Of a stretch of DNA of 64,000 nt, positions 45,101-54,161 are shown piece after piece (the stretch's first letter is position 1; every line of letters begins with the position of its first letter). The position numbers and the translations under genes were made by a program. Below the pieces are notes generated by a model. That model did not search any database. It was not told the DNA's origin and saw only the letters and a program-made list of their open reading frames with translations. Source of the DNA: an uncultured Bacteroidales bacterium (lineage in GTDB: Bacteria > Bacteroidota > Bacteroidia > Bacteroidales > UBA11471); the NCBI GenBank assembly GCA_947625885.1, contig CANQQA010000004.1, positions 65,838 to 129,837 of the forward strand, in the 5' to 3' direction.

Positions 45101-46663
45101 CCTCCCCCGCACCACGACATCTACTCTATCGAAGACTTGGCGCAGCTCATTTTCGATTTGAAAAACGTGAATCCCCGCGCCCGCATCAGCGTGAAGCTGG
45201 TATCGGAGAGCGGCGTGGGCACCATTGCCGCCGGCGTAGCCAAAGCCAAAGCTGACATGATTGTCATCAGCGGCTGCGAAGGCGGCACGGGCGCAAGTCC
45301 CGCCAGCTCGATAAAGCACGCCGGACTGCCGTCGGAAATAGGTCTTTCCGAAACGCAGCAGACGCTCGTACTCAACAACTTGCGCGGACAGGTAACGCTG
45401 CAAGTGGACGGACAGTTGAAAACCGGACGCGACATCATCATACAAGCGCTGCTCGGCGCCGAAGAATTCGGATTCGCCACCAGCGCACTCATCGTCTTGG
45501 GCTGCGTGATGATGCGCAAATGCCACATGAACACCTGTCCGGTGGGCGTCGCCACGCAGAACGCGGAACTGCGCAAGCGCTTCCTCGGACGGTCGGAATA
45601 CCTCGTCAATTTCTTCACTTTCCTCGCACAGGAAGTACGGGAATGGCTGGCGGAAATGGGCTTCACCAAAATGGACGACATCATCGGTCGCTCCGACCTG
45701 CTTTTCCCGAAACCTCCCGTAGGCGACCACACGATAGACAAGCTCGACCTTTCGCGCATACTCTACCGTCCGGCAGAGGCTGAAAAACATGCCTGCCGCA
45801 AAATCAAGGAGCAGACGCACCAAATCGAAGACGTGATAGACCAGCGGCTGATAAAGGCGGCGCTTCCGTCGCTCAAATCGCTGATGCCCATCGAACTGCA
45901 TCTGCCGATATGCAACACCGACCGCTCGACGGGCGCCATGCTTTCGGGCGAGATAGCCACGCGATTCGGAAACGCCGGTCTGCCCGACGACACGATACGG
46001 TGCAACTTCACCGGCTCGGCAGGTCAGAGCTTCGCCGCATTCCTCGCACACGGCGTAACCTTCTGCCTCTCGGGCGAAGCCAACGACTATTTGGGCAAAG
46101 GACTCTCGGGCGGCAAAATCATCGTCATTCCGCCGAAAGGCTCGTCGTTCGCACCCGAAGAAAACATCATCGCCGGCAACACGCTGCTCTACGGCGCCAC
46201 GTCGGGCGAAGTCTACATCAACGGCATCGTGGGCGAACGTTTCTGCGTGCGCAACAGCGGCGCGACAGCTGTCGTTGAAGGCGTGGGCGACCACTGCTGC
46301 GAATACATGACAGGCGGTCGCACGGTGGTGCTCGGCAAAGTGGGTCGTAACTTCGCCGCCGGCATGAGCGGCGGTATCGCCTACGTGTGGAACAAGAACG
46401 ACGATTTCGACTTCTTCTGCAACATGGAGATGGTGGAACTGTCGCTCATCGAAGATGCCGCCGACAACAAAGAGCTGCACAGCCTCATCGCCAACCATTA
46501 CGAAAACACGCACAGTCCCCTCGCCAAACGTATGCTCGAAAACTGGGAAGAATACGTATCGCAATTCATCAAAGTGATGCCTATCGAGTACAAGAAAGTG
46601 CTGCAAGACGAGAAAATAAAATCGCTGCAACAGAAAATCGAGAAACTGGAACGGGACTATTAA
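42149..46663 (+). CDS. gltB: Glutamate synthase (NADPH), large subunit
   Basis: This 1,504-residue enzyme moves the amide nitrogen of glutamine to 2-oxoglutarate. The N-terminal Ntn amidotransferase domain becomes active when a 21-residue propeptide is removed to expose Cys 22 (EHDACGVGLL). A central domain and the FMN-binding synthase domain follow, with MSFGSISKEAHEAMA and SGCEGGTGASPASSIKHAG. The 3Fe-4S cysteines are in CVMMRKCHMNTCPVGVATQ. The GXGXG beta-helix forms the C-terminus (GLSGGKIIVIPP, NSGATAVVEGVGDHCCEYMTGG). Length is normal. The partner subunit GltD follows after 30 bases. Confidence 0.98.
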   Translation: MQQSKRLQEQGLYSPAYEHDACGVGLLVNIHGGKSHQIVENALQVLEHMNHRGAEGADPKTGDGAGIMVQIPHEFILLQGIPVPEKGHYGTGLVFLPKETADQEALIAIIESEISGAGLQLLTIRDVPVNSEILGEGSAATEPAIKQLFITAPNEMDETALGRALYVLRKKIEAKVLHSDIALKKDFYIVSLSNRNLVYKGMLTSLQLRYYYLDLINPYFTSGMALVHSRFSTNTFPTWSLAQPFRLLGHNGEINTIRGNRKWMEARESVLQPDVLGVGIDALKPIVQPEMSDSASLDNVLEFFMMSGMSLPHVLSMMIPESFNEKNPISENLKAFYEYHSILMEPWDGPATLLFSDGRYAGGMLDRNGLRPARYLITQNDMMVIASEAGVLPFDGADIKEKGRLQPGKLILIDTEKGKIYRDEELKEQLASAYPYREWLSKNRVKLDTISSGRTVRYDVPDYAAHLHTFGYHKEDVERIIIPMTTESKEPIASMGNDTPLALFSQKPQLLFHYFRQQFAQVTNPPIDPIREELVMSLGNYIGVINKNLLVQSPELCKMVNIKSPVITNADLDILRNLRYKGFRTKTLSMTFDLNSGAQGLAEGIDRLCAEAEQAVKADFNYIILSDKEADETQVPIPSLLAVSAVHNHLIAKRMRVQTAIVVETGEVREVMHFALLIGYGASAVNPYMAFAVINQLVNDKQIQLDYHTAEKNYVKAVNKGLLKVISKMGISTIGSYWGAQLFEAVGISQELIDRYFCGTTSKIGGVTLEEIYRDIVKFHAEAYIDKEQYLNHNGIYSFRKNGEFHAWNPETISTLQLATRLGSYKKFKEFTAMVDGKEQPVFLRDRLDFKRNPIDISLVEPVEAITRRFVTGAMSFGSISKEAHEAMAIAMNKLGGKSNTGEGGEDAERFVPREDGTSARSAIKQVASGRFGVTTEYLVNADEIQIKVAQGAKPGEGGQLPGFKVDEVIARTRHSIPGISLISPPPHHDIYSIEDLAQLIFDLKNVNPRARISVKLVSESGVGTIAAGVAKAKADMIVISGCEGGTGASPASSIKHAGLPSEIGLSETQQTLVLNNLRGQVTLQVDGQLKTGRDIIIQALLGAEEFGFATSALIVLGCVMMRKCHMNTCPVGVATQNAELRKRFLGRSEYLVNFFTFLAQEVREWLAEMGFTKMDDIIGRSDLLFPKPPVGDHTIDKLDLSRILYRPAEAEKHACRKIKEQTHQIEDVIDQRLIKAALPSLKSLMPIELHLPICNTDRSTGAMLSGEIATRFGNAGLPDDTIRCNFTGSAGQSFAAFLAHGVTFCLSGEANDYLGKGLSGGKIIVIPPKGSSFAPEENIIAGNTLLYGATSGEVYINGIVGERFCVRNSGATAVVEGVGDHCCEYMTGGRTVVLGKVGRNFAAGMSGGIAYVWNKNDDFDFFCNMEMVELSLIEDAADNKELHSLIANHYENTHSPLAKRMLENWEEYVSQFIKVMPIEYKKVLQDEKIKSLQQKIEKLERDY

Positions 46664-46681
46664 TCATGCAACAAAGTAAAA
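46663..46681 (+). repeat. 19-base direct repeat, copy 2 (before gltD)
   Basis: This is identical to the sequence at the gltB start (42146-42164). It begins at the last base of the gltB stop codon. Confidence 0.9.
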
Positions 46682-46686
46682 AGTAA
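46666..46686 (+). other. Six-codon mini-ORF (MQQSKK) between gltB and gltD
   Basis: This ATG opens the duplicated gltB start and reads MQQSKK before TAA, ending 7 bases upstream of the gltD ATG. It reproduces the first five residues of GltB. Whether it is translated is unknown; termination so close to the gltD start would allow re-initiation. Confidence 0.45.
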
Positions 46687-46693
46687 AAGAATC

Positions 46694-48124
46694 ATGGGAA
46701 ATCCGAAAGCATTTCTTACCATAGGAAGAAAAGAAGCGGGATACCGTCCCGTTCAACAACGAAAAACCGATTTTGCCGAAGTGGAGCTTACTTTCCACGA
46801 CGAAGAGTGCCGCACGCAAGCCTCGCGCTGTATGGACTGCGGCGTGCCCTTCTGCCACTGGAACTGCCCGCTGGGCAACCGCCAGCCCGAATGGCAGGAC
46901 GCCGTGTATAAAGGGAACTGGCGGGAGGCTTACCGCCTCTTGCAGGAGACCGACGACTTTCCCGAATTTACGGGGCGCGTCTGTCCGGCGCTTTGCGAAA
47001 AAGGGTGCGTGTTAGGTCTTTCGGCAAATGCGCCGGTAACCGTGCGCAACAACGAAGCCGCCATTATCGAAAAAGCCTTTTCCGAAGGGTATGTCGTGGC
47101 GTGTCCGCCTCATACCCGCACGGGCAAGAAGGTGGCAGTCATCGGCTCGGGACCGGCAGGGCTCGCCTGCGCCAACCAGCTCAACCGCAAGGGACACACC
47201 GTCGAAGTTTTTGAAAAAGACGAACGCATCGGCGGACTGTTGCGGCTCGGCATACCCGACTTCAAACTCAACAAAAGCGTCATCGACCGCCGTCAGGCGC
47301 TGCTCGAAACAGAGGGCATCTCTTTCTTCTGCAACGCACCGGTAGGCGCCGACAAGAAAGCGTTGAAAAAAATGCTCGACGAATACGATGCCGTATGCGT
47401 GGCTATCGGGTCGGGCGAGCCGCGCGACCTCCGCGTCGAAGGGCGCGACCTCAAAGGCGTTTACTTCGCGCTCGAACTGCTGAAGCAGCAAAACCGCGTC
47501 AATGCCGGCGCAGAGGTCGCACCGGAAGAACGCATCTCCGCCAAAGGCAAACGGGTGCTGGTAATCGGCGGCGGCGACACGGGCTCGGACTGCGTGGGCA
47601 CCGCCATACGGCAAGGCGCCGCAAGCGTGCTGCAAATAGAAATCATGCCCAAACCGCCGGTCGATAAAAATCCGGCGACACCGTGGCCGCAATACCCGCA
47701 GATACTCAAAACATCGTCGTCGCACCAAGAGGGCTGCGAACGGCGGTGGAGCCTCGACACCGTGCGCTTCATCGGCGAAAATGGCGTATTGAAACAGGTC
47801 GAAGTGGCTCCGGTAACTTGGACGACCGACGAAAACGGCCGCATGACGCCGCAGCGGGCTGCCGAGACCGAAATTCTCGACGTCGATATGGTGTTCTTGG
47901 CAATGGGATTCGTACACCCCGTTTACGAAGGACTGCTCGAAAATCTCGACGTTACGCTCGACGGACGCAAAAACGTGGCTGTCGACAGCGACAACAAAAG
48001 TTCCGTCGCAAAGGTATTCGCCGCCGGCGACGCCTCCTACGGCGCGGGTCTTGTGGTGCGCGCCATCGCTTCGGGACGCAAAACCGCCGCAGCTATCGAC
48101 CGTTATTTATCGACCTTAAAATAA
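46694..48124 (+). CDS. gltD: Glutamate synthase (NADPH), small subunit
   Basis: This 476-residue flavoprotein passes electrons from NAD(P)H to GltB. The N-terminal region holds the Cys-rich clusters that bind two 4Fe-4S centres (CRTQASRCMDCGVPFCHWNCPLGN and GRVCPALCEKGCVLG). Then come the FAD motif VIGSGPAGLACANQL, the NADPH motif VIGGGDTGSDCVGTA and the C-terminal GD motif FAAGDASYGAGLVV. The preceding mini-ORF and repeat are odd. It is co-transcribed with gltB and 7 bases ahead of asnB. Confidence 0.97.
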   Translation: MGNPKAFLTIGRKEAGYRPVQQRKTDFAEVELTFHDEECRTQASRCMDCGVPFCHWNCPLGNRQPEWQDAVYKGNWREAYRLLQETDDFPEFTGRVCPALCEKGCVLGLSANAPVTVRNNEAAIIEKAFSEGYVVACPPHTRTGKKVAVIGSGPAGLACANQLNRKGHTVEVFEKDERIGGLLRLGIPDFKLNKSVIDRRQALLETEGISFFCNAPVGADKKALKKMLDEYDAVCVAIGSGEPRDLRVEGRDLKGVYFALELLKQQNRVNAGAEVAPEERISAKGKRVLVIGGGDTGSDCVGTAIRQGAASVLQIEIMPKPPVDKNPATPWPQYPQILKTSSSHQEGCERRWSLDTVRFIGENGVLKQVEVAPVTWTTDENGRMTPQRAAETEILDVDMVFLAMGFVHPVYEGLLENLDVTLDGRKNVAVDSDNKSSVAKVFAAGDASYGAGLVVRAIASGRKTAAAIDRYLSTLK

Positions 48125-48131
48125 GAAAGCC

Positions 48132-49796
48132 ATGTGCGGAATCGTAGGCATATTCGATATAAAAGAGAATGCGGCGCAGCTGCGTACGCAGGCATTGGAA
48201 ATGTCAAAAAAAATCCGTCATCGGGGACCCGACTGGTCGGGCATATACGTAGGAAAATCGGCGATTCTGGCGCATGAGCGCCTCTCTATCGTCGATCCCG
48301 CCTCGGGCGGGCAGCCGCTGAAAAGCCCCGACGGCAAACTGATACTCTCCGTAAACGGCGAAATATACAACCACCGCGACCTGCGCGAGGGCATCTGCAA
48401 GGACTATCCTTTCCGGACGGGTTCCGACTGCGAAGTCATCTTGGCGCTTTACCGGAAAAAGGGCATCGACTTTCTCGAAGACCTCAACGGCATTTTCGCT
48501 TTCGCGCTGTACGATGAAGAAAACGACCGCTACCTCATCGCCCGCGACTCCATAGGCGTGATACCCCTCTACATGGGGCACGACAGTGAGGGTCGCACCT
48601 ATGTGGCATCGGAATTGAAAGCGCTCGAAGGGTGGTGCACCGACTACGCACCGTTCCTGCCCGGACATTACTACGACAGCCGGAGCGGCAAAATGGTGCG
48701 CTGGTACAAACGCGACTGGGAGCAGTACGACGCCGTGAAACACAACGGCGCCGACGGCGAGGCGCTGCGTGCCGCGCTATGCGATGCGGTGCGCCGCCAG
48801 CTGATGAGCGACGTGCCCTACGGGGTACTGCTGTCGGGCGGGCTGGACTCGTCTATCGTGTCGGCTGTTGCCAAACAGTATGCCGCCAAGCGTATCGAAT
48901 CGGACAGCCGCTCCGACGCTTGGTGGCCGCAGCTGCACTCTTTCGCCGTAGGGTTGAAAGGGGCGCCCGACCTCGAAGCCGCCCGTCAGGTCGCCGCCCA
49001 CATCGGCACGGTGCATCACGAAATCAACTTCACCATAGAGGAGGGTCTCGACGCCCTGCGCGACGTCATCTACTACATCGAAACTTACGATGTAACGACG
49101 GTGCGCGCCTCCACGCCGATGTACCTGCTGGCGCGCGTCATCAAGTCGATGGGCATAAAAATGGTGCTCTCGGGCGAAGGCGCCGACGAGATATTCGGCG
49201 GCTACCTCTACTTTCACAAAGCGCCCGACGCGCGAGCGTTCCACGAAGAGTGCGTGCGCAAAATCAGCAAGCTCTACCTCTACGACTGCCTGCGTGCCAA
49301 CAAATCGCTCTCGGCATGGGGCGTCGAAGGGCGCGTGCCGTTTCTCGACAAAACTTTCATGGACACAGCCATGCGCCTCAATCCCGAAGCCAAAATGGCG
49401 AAAGACGGGAAAATGGAGAAATGGATACTGCGCAAAGCCTTCGAGGACATTTTGCCCGCGAGCGTGGCATGGCGTCAGAAAGAGCAATTCTCCGACGGTG
49501 TGGGGTACAGCTGGATCGACGTACTCAAACAGATTACCTCCGAGCGGGTGTCGGACGAAGAAATGGCACATGCCGCCGAACGCTTCCCCATCAATCCGCC
49601 GATGAACAAAGAGGAGTATTACTACCGCTCCATCTTTGCCGAACATTTCCCCTCAGATGCCGCCGCACGCAGCGTGCCGTCCGAACGGTCGGTCGCTTGC
49701 AGCACCGCCACGGCACTGGAATGGGACGAGTCGTTCAAGAAACTCAACGACCCGTCGGGACGCGCTGTAAAGAGCGTCCATAAACAAAGTTATTGA
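48132..49796 (+). CDS. asnB: Asparagine synthetase (glutamine-hydrolysing)
   Basis: This is a 554-residue class II amidotransferase. The catalytic Cys is residue 2 (MCGIVGIF), as the mature N-terminus; the glutaminase domain has RHRGPDWSG and the synthetase domain carries the PP-loop LLSGGLDSSIV at about 234-243. It transfers the glutamine amide to aspartate with ATP. Its place at the end of the GS-GOGAT cluster makes it a nitrogen sink that uses the glutamine produced upstream. It lies 7 bases after gltD and ends before the terminator at 49857-49892. Confidence 0.97.
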   Translation: MCGIVGIFDIKENAAQLRTQALEMSKKIRHRGPDWSGIYVGKSAILAHERLSIVDPASGGQPLKSPDGKLILSVNGEIYNHRDLREGICKDYPFRTGSDCEVILALYRKKGIDFLEDLNGIFAFALYDEENDRYLIARDSIGVIPLYMGHDSEGRTYVASELKALEGWCTDYAPFLPGHYYDSRSGKMVRWYKRDWEQYDAVKHNGADGEALRAALCDAVRRQLMSDVPYGVLLSGGLDSSIVSAVAKQYAAKRIESDSRSDAWWPQLHSFAVGLKGAPDLEAARQVAAHIGTVHHEINFTIEEGLDALRDVIYYIETYDVTTVRASTPMYLLARVIKSMGIKMVLSGEGADEIFGGYLYFHKAPDARAFHEECVRKISKLYLYDCLRANKSLSAWGVEGRVPFLDKTFMDTAMRLNPEAKMAKDGKMEKWILRKAFEDILPASVAWRQKEQFSDGVGYSWIDVLKQITSERVSDEEMAHAAERFPINPPMNKEEYYYRSIFAEHFPSDAAARSVPSERSVACSTATALEWDESFKKLNDPSGRAVKSVHKQSY

Positions 49797-49856
49797 TGCT
49801 TTTTTACTCTGTTGCATAGAGAGAGGATTTTGCCGCCGCCATACGGCAAATCCGGA

Positions 49857-49892
49857 GCAAGCCTTGTTTGTGTAAACAGGGCTTGCTTTTTT
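49857..49892 (+). terminator. Intrinsic terminator of the nitrogen cluster
   Basis: A 13-bp stem (49857-49869 with 49874-49886, one G-U pair) with a 4-base loop is followed by TTTTTT. It lies 60 bases after asnB. Confidence 0.9.
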
Positions 49893-50170
49893 ATTGCCCG
49901 CTTCCTTCCATGCCGGCAACAGCAGCACATCAAAATCATAATATTTGTTAATACGGAATCCGTCTACGTTTTTATTTTTCCTACCTTTGTCGCCTGAACG
50001 GGATATACAGTCCCGCCGGACAATGAGAAAAAATCGCACTTTCGCTTACACCGCACTTATTCAAAAAGTCTTTTTTCGCTTAGCCGACTTCCACCGGTGG
50101 GGTCGTGAAAATTCCGATTAGGGAAGCGCGTTTCACCCCTGTTTCATTATTCACATCTTATCACCTACAC
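49893..50170 (+). promoter_or_regulatory. Gap before the efflux genes, with one -7 element
   Basis: The stretch contains TACCTTTG at 49982-49989, a perfect -7 match, but no TTTG at -33. Transcription from it would leave a leader of about 175 bases before the TolC-like ATG at 50171. I see no riboswitch-like structure or other gene in the rest. Confidence 0.45.
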
Positions 50171-51484
50171 ATGAACAAATATATTTTGCTCACGGTATGC
50201 ACGTGCATACTGTACAACGGGGCATACGCCCAAGAATCCGTACAAAAAAGGCTATCCATAGACGAAATGTTCGCGTTAGCCGAAGAAAACAGCAAGTCGC
50301 TGCGCGCCGACAAAACCGGCGTGGAAGAGAGTCTGCACGCCATAAAAGCGGCAAAGAATGCGCGTCTGCCCGAAATCAGCGCCGAAGTGTCGGTAAACTA
50401 TATCGGCGACGGTCGCATGTGGGAGCGCGATTTTTCCGATAAAATGAATATCGACATGCCCCATTTCGGAAACAATCTTGCCGTAGAGGCATCGCAGGTC
50501 ATCTACTCCGGCGGAGCGATACGGAGCAGCATCGACCTCGCCCGCCTGCAAAGCGAAAGCGCCCGATGGAAGCTCGAAGATACCCGCGACAAAACGCGGC
50601 TGAGGCTGGTGGGGTATTATCTCGACCTGTTCAAGCAGCAGAACCTCAGCGGCGTCTACGACGCCAACATCGCCCAAACCCGACAAGTGCTCGACGAGCT
50701 GCGCGCCAAAGAGCGCGAGGGCGTCGTGCTGCACAACGACATCACGCGCTACGAACTGCAACTGTCGAACCTCGAACTGCAACGCACCCGCATCGAAAAC
50801 AACCGGACGATACTTAACAACCATTTGGTCGTGCTGCTCGGACTGCCCGCCGGCACGGCAATCGTGCCCGACACCGCCCTCCTGACGCAAGAGATTCCCG
50901 TCGGGGACGAGTCGTACTGGACGAAATCGGGCATCGAACAGTCGCCCGCCCTGAAACAGTGCGACATCGCCATAAAAATGGAACAGCAGCAAAACAAAAT
51001 CATTCGCTCGACCCGGATTCCGAAAATCGCCCTTTTCGCGGGCAACAACCTCAACGGTCCGATACTCATCGAAGTGCCGGCAATCGACAAGAATTTCAAC
51101 TACTGGTATGTGGGCGTGGGCATCAAATACAATTTCGATGCGCTGTTCAAGTCGCCGCGCGAGCTGTCGCGCAGCCGGCTGTCGATACGGCGCGCGCAGC
51201 AGACCCGCGACCACGCAGCCGAAGAAACCGTGCTGTCCGTCCAAGCCGAATACGTAAAATATCTCGAAAGCTACCTGACGGTGCAGACGCAGGAAAAGAG
51301 CGCGGAACTTGCCAATCGCAACTACGCCGTCGTACACAATCGCTACCAAAACGACATGGCGCTCATCACCGATATGCTCGACGCAAGCAACGCCAAGCTC
51401 GCGGCGGAAGCGGAATTGGTGAATGCCCGCATCGACGTGATTTTCAGCTATTACAAACTTCTTTATATTTCAGGTACTCTCTAA
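50171..51484 (+). CDS. TolC-family outer-membrane efflux protein
   Basis: This 437-residue protein starts at the ATG at 50171 with a signal peptide (ends GAYAQES). Two long coiled-coil halves typical of TolC are visible (LSIDEMFALAEENSKSLRADKTGVEESLHAIKAAKNARLPEIS; LSRSRLSIRRAQQTRDHAAEETVLSVQAEYVKYLES), with the OEP beta segments around VYSGGAIRSSIDLA-type strands. It forms the outer-membrane channel for the HlyD/MFS pair encoded just after it. The first in-frame Met (50105) would put the signal peptide inside the protein. Confidence 0.93.
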   Translation: MNKYILLTVCTCILYNGAYAQESVQKRLSIDEMFALAEENSKSLRADKTGVEESLHAIKAAKNARLPEISAEVSVNYIGDGRMWERDFSDKMNIDMPHFGNNLAVEASQVIYSGGAIRSSIDLARLQSESARWKLEDTRDKTRLRLVGYYLDLFKQQNLSGVYDANIAQTRQVLDELRAKEREGVVLHNDITRYELQLSNLELQRTRIENNRTILNNHLVVLLGLPAGTAIVPDTALLTQEIPVGDESYWTKSGIEQSPALKQCDIAIKMEQQQNKIIRSTRIPKIALFAGNNLNGPILIEVPAIDKNFNYWYVGVGIKYNFDALFKSPRELSRSRLSIRRAQQTRDHAAEETVLSVQAEYVKYLESYLTVQTQEKSAELANRNYAVVHNRYQNDMALITDMLDASNAKLAAEAELVNARIDVIFSYYKLLYISGTL

Positions 51485-51494
51485 AAACATTCCG

Positions 51495-52529
51495 ATGAAA
51501 AGACAAACGAAAAAAATAATTTTCAACGTCGCCGTATTGGCGGCGCTGCTATGCGCCCTCGTCTATGTATGCGACAAATTCGTGCATCTGGGCAGGGTGG
51601 AATTTACCGACAACGCACAGGTGCGCCAACACATCGTGCCGGTAAACAGCAAGATACAGGGATTCATCAAACATATTTACTTCACCGAATACCGGCATGT
51701 GCACAAAGGCGATACGCTGGCGGTCATCGAAGATGCCGAGTTTCGCTTCCGGCTCGCCCAAGCCGAAGCCGACTACCAAAACGCCCTTTCGGGGAAAGCC
51801 GTCGTGTCGTCGTCGATACACACGACCGAAAACAACCTGTCGGTGTCCGACGCCGGAATTTTGGAAGCGAAAATCCGACTTGAAAACGACGAGCGCGAGT
51901 ATCACCGGTATCAAAAGCTGTTGGAGCAGGAAGCCGTAACCCGCCAACAGTACGACGCCGTAAAGACCGTCTACGAAAGTTCCAAAGCCCGTTACGCGCT
52001 TCTCTCCCGCCAAAAGCAATCGACCGCACTCGTGAAGCAGGAGCAGTCGCAGCGTCTGGAACAGACCGAAGCCGTCGTGAAGTTGGCGGAAGCTGCCGTA
52101 GAGCTGGCGAAACTGAATCTCTCGTACACGGTAATCATCGCGCCGTGCGACGGCATCACCGGTCGCAAAACGGTGCAGGAAGGACAGCTTGTGCAGCCCG
52201 GACAGACGCTCGTCGAAGTGGTCGATGAACAGGAAAAGTGGGTCGTCGCCAACTACAAGGAGACGCAGACCGCCCATATCGCCGAAGGGCTGCCCGTCGA
52301 AATAACCGTCGATGCCGTGCCCGGCTGCGTATATGAAGGAGTGGTAAAATCGATTTCGCAGGCGACGGGCGCCAGCTTCTCGCTGCTTCCGCAAGACAAT
52401 TCGGCAGGCAATTTCGTGAAAGTGGAACAGCGCATTCCCGTGCGCATCGAGTTTACCGGAAACAATCGGGCGGAAGATATGAAGCGGCTGCGCGCCGGCA
52501 TGAACGTGGAGTGTACCGTAAAATATTGA
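51495..52529 (+). CDS. HlyD/EmrA-type membrane-fusion protein
   Basis: This 344-residue periplasmic adaptor has one N-terminal membrane helix (about 9-27), a biotinyl-lipoyl-like beta domain (NAQVRQHIVPVNSKIQGFIKHIYFTEYRHVHKGDTLAVIED), a coiled-coil hairpin (about 80-190) and a barrel ending MNVECTVKY. It bridges the inner-membrane transporter and the TolC channel. It starts 10 bases after the TolC-like gene and is 4 bases ahead of the MFS gene. Confidence 0.94.
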   Translation: MKRQTKKIIFNVAVLAALLCALVYVCDKFVHLGRVEFTDNAQVRQHIVPVNSKIQGFIKHIYFTEYRHVHKGDTLAVIEDAEFRFRLAQAEADYQNALSGKAVVSSSIHTTENNLSVSDAGILEAKIRLENDEREYHRYQKLLEQEAVTRQQYDAVKTVYESSKARYALLSRQKQSTALVKQEQSQRLEQTEAVVKLAEAAVELAKLNLSYTVIIAPCDGITGRKTVQEGQLVQPGQTLVEVVDEQEKWVVANYKETQTAHIAEGLPVEITVDAVPGCVYEGVVKSISQATGASFSLLPQDNSAGNFVKVEQRIPVRIEFTGNNRAEDMKRLRAGMNVECTVKY

Positions 52530-52533
52530 TTCC

Positions 52534-54150
52534 ATGCACGAAATACCACCCTTCTCCCTGCCGATGCTGCGCGATTTCGTACCGAAAAAAATCCGTCCGT
52601 GGATTTTGGTCGCATTCGTCATCGTCTTTCAATTTTCCGGCGGAGTGTATCTGGCAGCCGTCAGCCAAATGGTCGGTTCCACCTCGCTGATGCAGGAAGA
52701 CATCATGATGGCGGGCTACGCCTCGCTGGCAGGTCTGGCGCTGACGTTCGCCATCATTTTCCGACTGAAATTCCGCTTCTGCACCAAAACGGCATTTCAA
52801 ATCTGTACGACAGCCATCATCGCCGGCAACTTGATATGTATGTACACGCGCAGCGTGCCCGTGTTGGTGGCGGTATGCTTCTTCACCGGATTTTTCCGCA
52901 TGTGGGCGACTTTCGAGTGCAACTCGCTCATACAGCTTTGGATTACGCCGAAACGCGACCTGTCGGTATTCTTCTGCTACATTCACCTGCTGGTGCAGGG
53001 CAGCCTGCAACTGTCGGGACTGCTAACCGTTTACACGACCGTATGGGCGACGTGGGAATACGTGCACTGGCTGATTATCGGACTGCTGCTGGCGGTGTTG
53101 ATTGCCAACCAAATTCTTTTCAGTACGTTCCATGCCATGCGCAAACTCCCGCTTTACGGCATCGACTGGTTGGGCGGCATCATGTGGGGCGTGAGCCTGC
53201 TCTGCGCGATTTTCATTTGCGTATATGGCGAACATTACGACTGGTGGAACGGGGAGGAAATACGCTGCGCCACCGTCGGCGGCATCGCCGTTACGGCACT
53301 GAACGTCTGGCGCTCCACGTTTGTACGCCACCCCTATATCAGTCCCGATGTCTGGCGGCAGCGCCCGCTTTACACGACCCTCGCCCTGCTGCCGGTAATC
53401 GAAATATTCGTCGCCACCGGTCATGTATTCGACCACGCCTATATGGAGGGCATTCTCGGTTACGACGCCGAACACGTGATTTCGCTCAACTGGGCGGGAA
53501 CAGCGGGCATCGTCATGGGGAGCCTGTTCATGTACCTCACCTTCGCCCGACGGAAGTGGGCATACCGGCGCATGACAGCTATTGCATTCGGGTGTCTGGC
53601 ACTCCATCTGGCGCTCTTTTACTTCTACATCGACTACAACGTCGATAAGACGATGCTGATACTGCCGGTATTTCTTCGGAATGCCGGTTTGGTGATGATT
53701 GTCATCACTTTCCTGACAGCGCTTTCCCGCATTCCGTTTCCTATCTTTTTCCAGTCGGTTACGGCGCAATCGTTTGCCAGCGCGTGCCTCGGAGGGGCAT
53801 TCGGCAGCGCGGTTTTGGGACGGATACTGAAAGTCGTCATGCAGAAAAACAGTATGCTGCTGGGTGCCAACATCGACGGCGTGCAGCCGCTTGCCGGAGA
53901 GCTGCCCCTCGCCGAAATATACGGAGCCGTGCAGCGACAGGCATTGGCAGTCAGTCTGAAAGAGATATACGGGTGGCTGTTGTGGGCTTGCCTTCTGTGT
54001 CTCGCGATATTTCTGTTGAAAGAAAACAGCGCACGACCTTTCCATGCCCTGCACCCGACATACCGCTCGATACGGCGGTACATCAAACACAACCTGCGCA
54101 TGGACGCTGCCTTGAAACGTGCCGAAACGCTCCGCAGACCTTCGGCATAA
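52534..54150 (+). CDS. MFS drug-efflux transporter, EmrB/DHA2-like
   Basis: This 538-residue membrane protein has about 14 predicted helices, as in the DHA2 group. Visible are an N-terminal amphipathic start (RPWILVAFVIVFQFSGGVYLAAVSQMVG), many helices and a basic C-terminal tail. It should use the proton gradient to push small toxic compounds through the HlyD and TolC partners encoded in the same operon. The classical MFS motif A is not obvious, so its exact subfamily is uncertain. Confidence 0.85.
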   Translation: MHEIPPFSLPMLRDFVPKKIRPWILVAFVIVFQFSGGVYLAAVSQMVGSTSLMQEDIMMAGYASLAGLALTFAIIFRLKFRFCTKTAFQICTTAIIAGNLICMYTRSVPVLVAVCFFTGFFRMWATFECNSLIQLWITPKRDLSVFFCYIHLLVQGSLQLSGLLTVYTTVWATWEYVHWLIIGLLLAVLIANQILFSTFHAMRKLPLYGIDWLGGIMWGVSLLCAIFICVYGEHYDWWNGEEIRCATVGGIAVTALNVWRSTFVRHPYISPDVWRQRPLYTTLALLPVIEIFVATGHVFDHAYMEGILGYDAEHVISLNWAGTAGIVMGSLFMYLTFARRKWAYRRMTAIAFGCLALHLALFYFYIDYNVDKTMLILPVFLRNAGLVMIVITFLTALSRIPFPIFFQSVTAQSFASACLGGAFGSAVLGRILKVVMQKNSMLLGANIDGVQPLAGELPLAEIYGAVQRQALAVSLKEIYGWLLWACLLCLAIFLLKENSARPFHALHPTYRSIRRYIKHNLRMDAALKRAETLRRPSA

Positions 54151-54161
54151 AATTTCGGGAT

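Noticed and set aside
44393-46630. 745-codon minus-strand open frame opposite gltB
   Set aside because: It overlaps the essential synthase domain of GltB and shows low-complexity His/Val/Arg-rich sequence typical of shadow frames.
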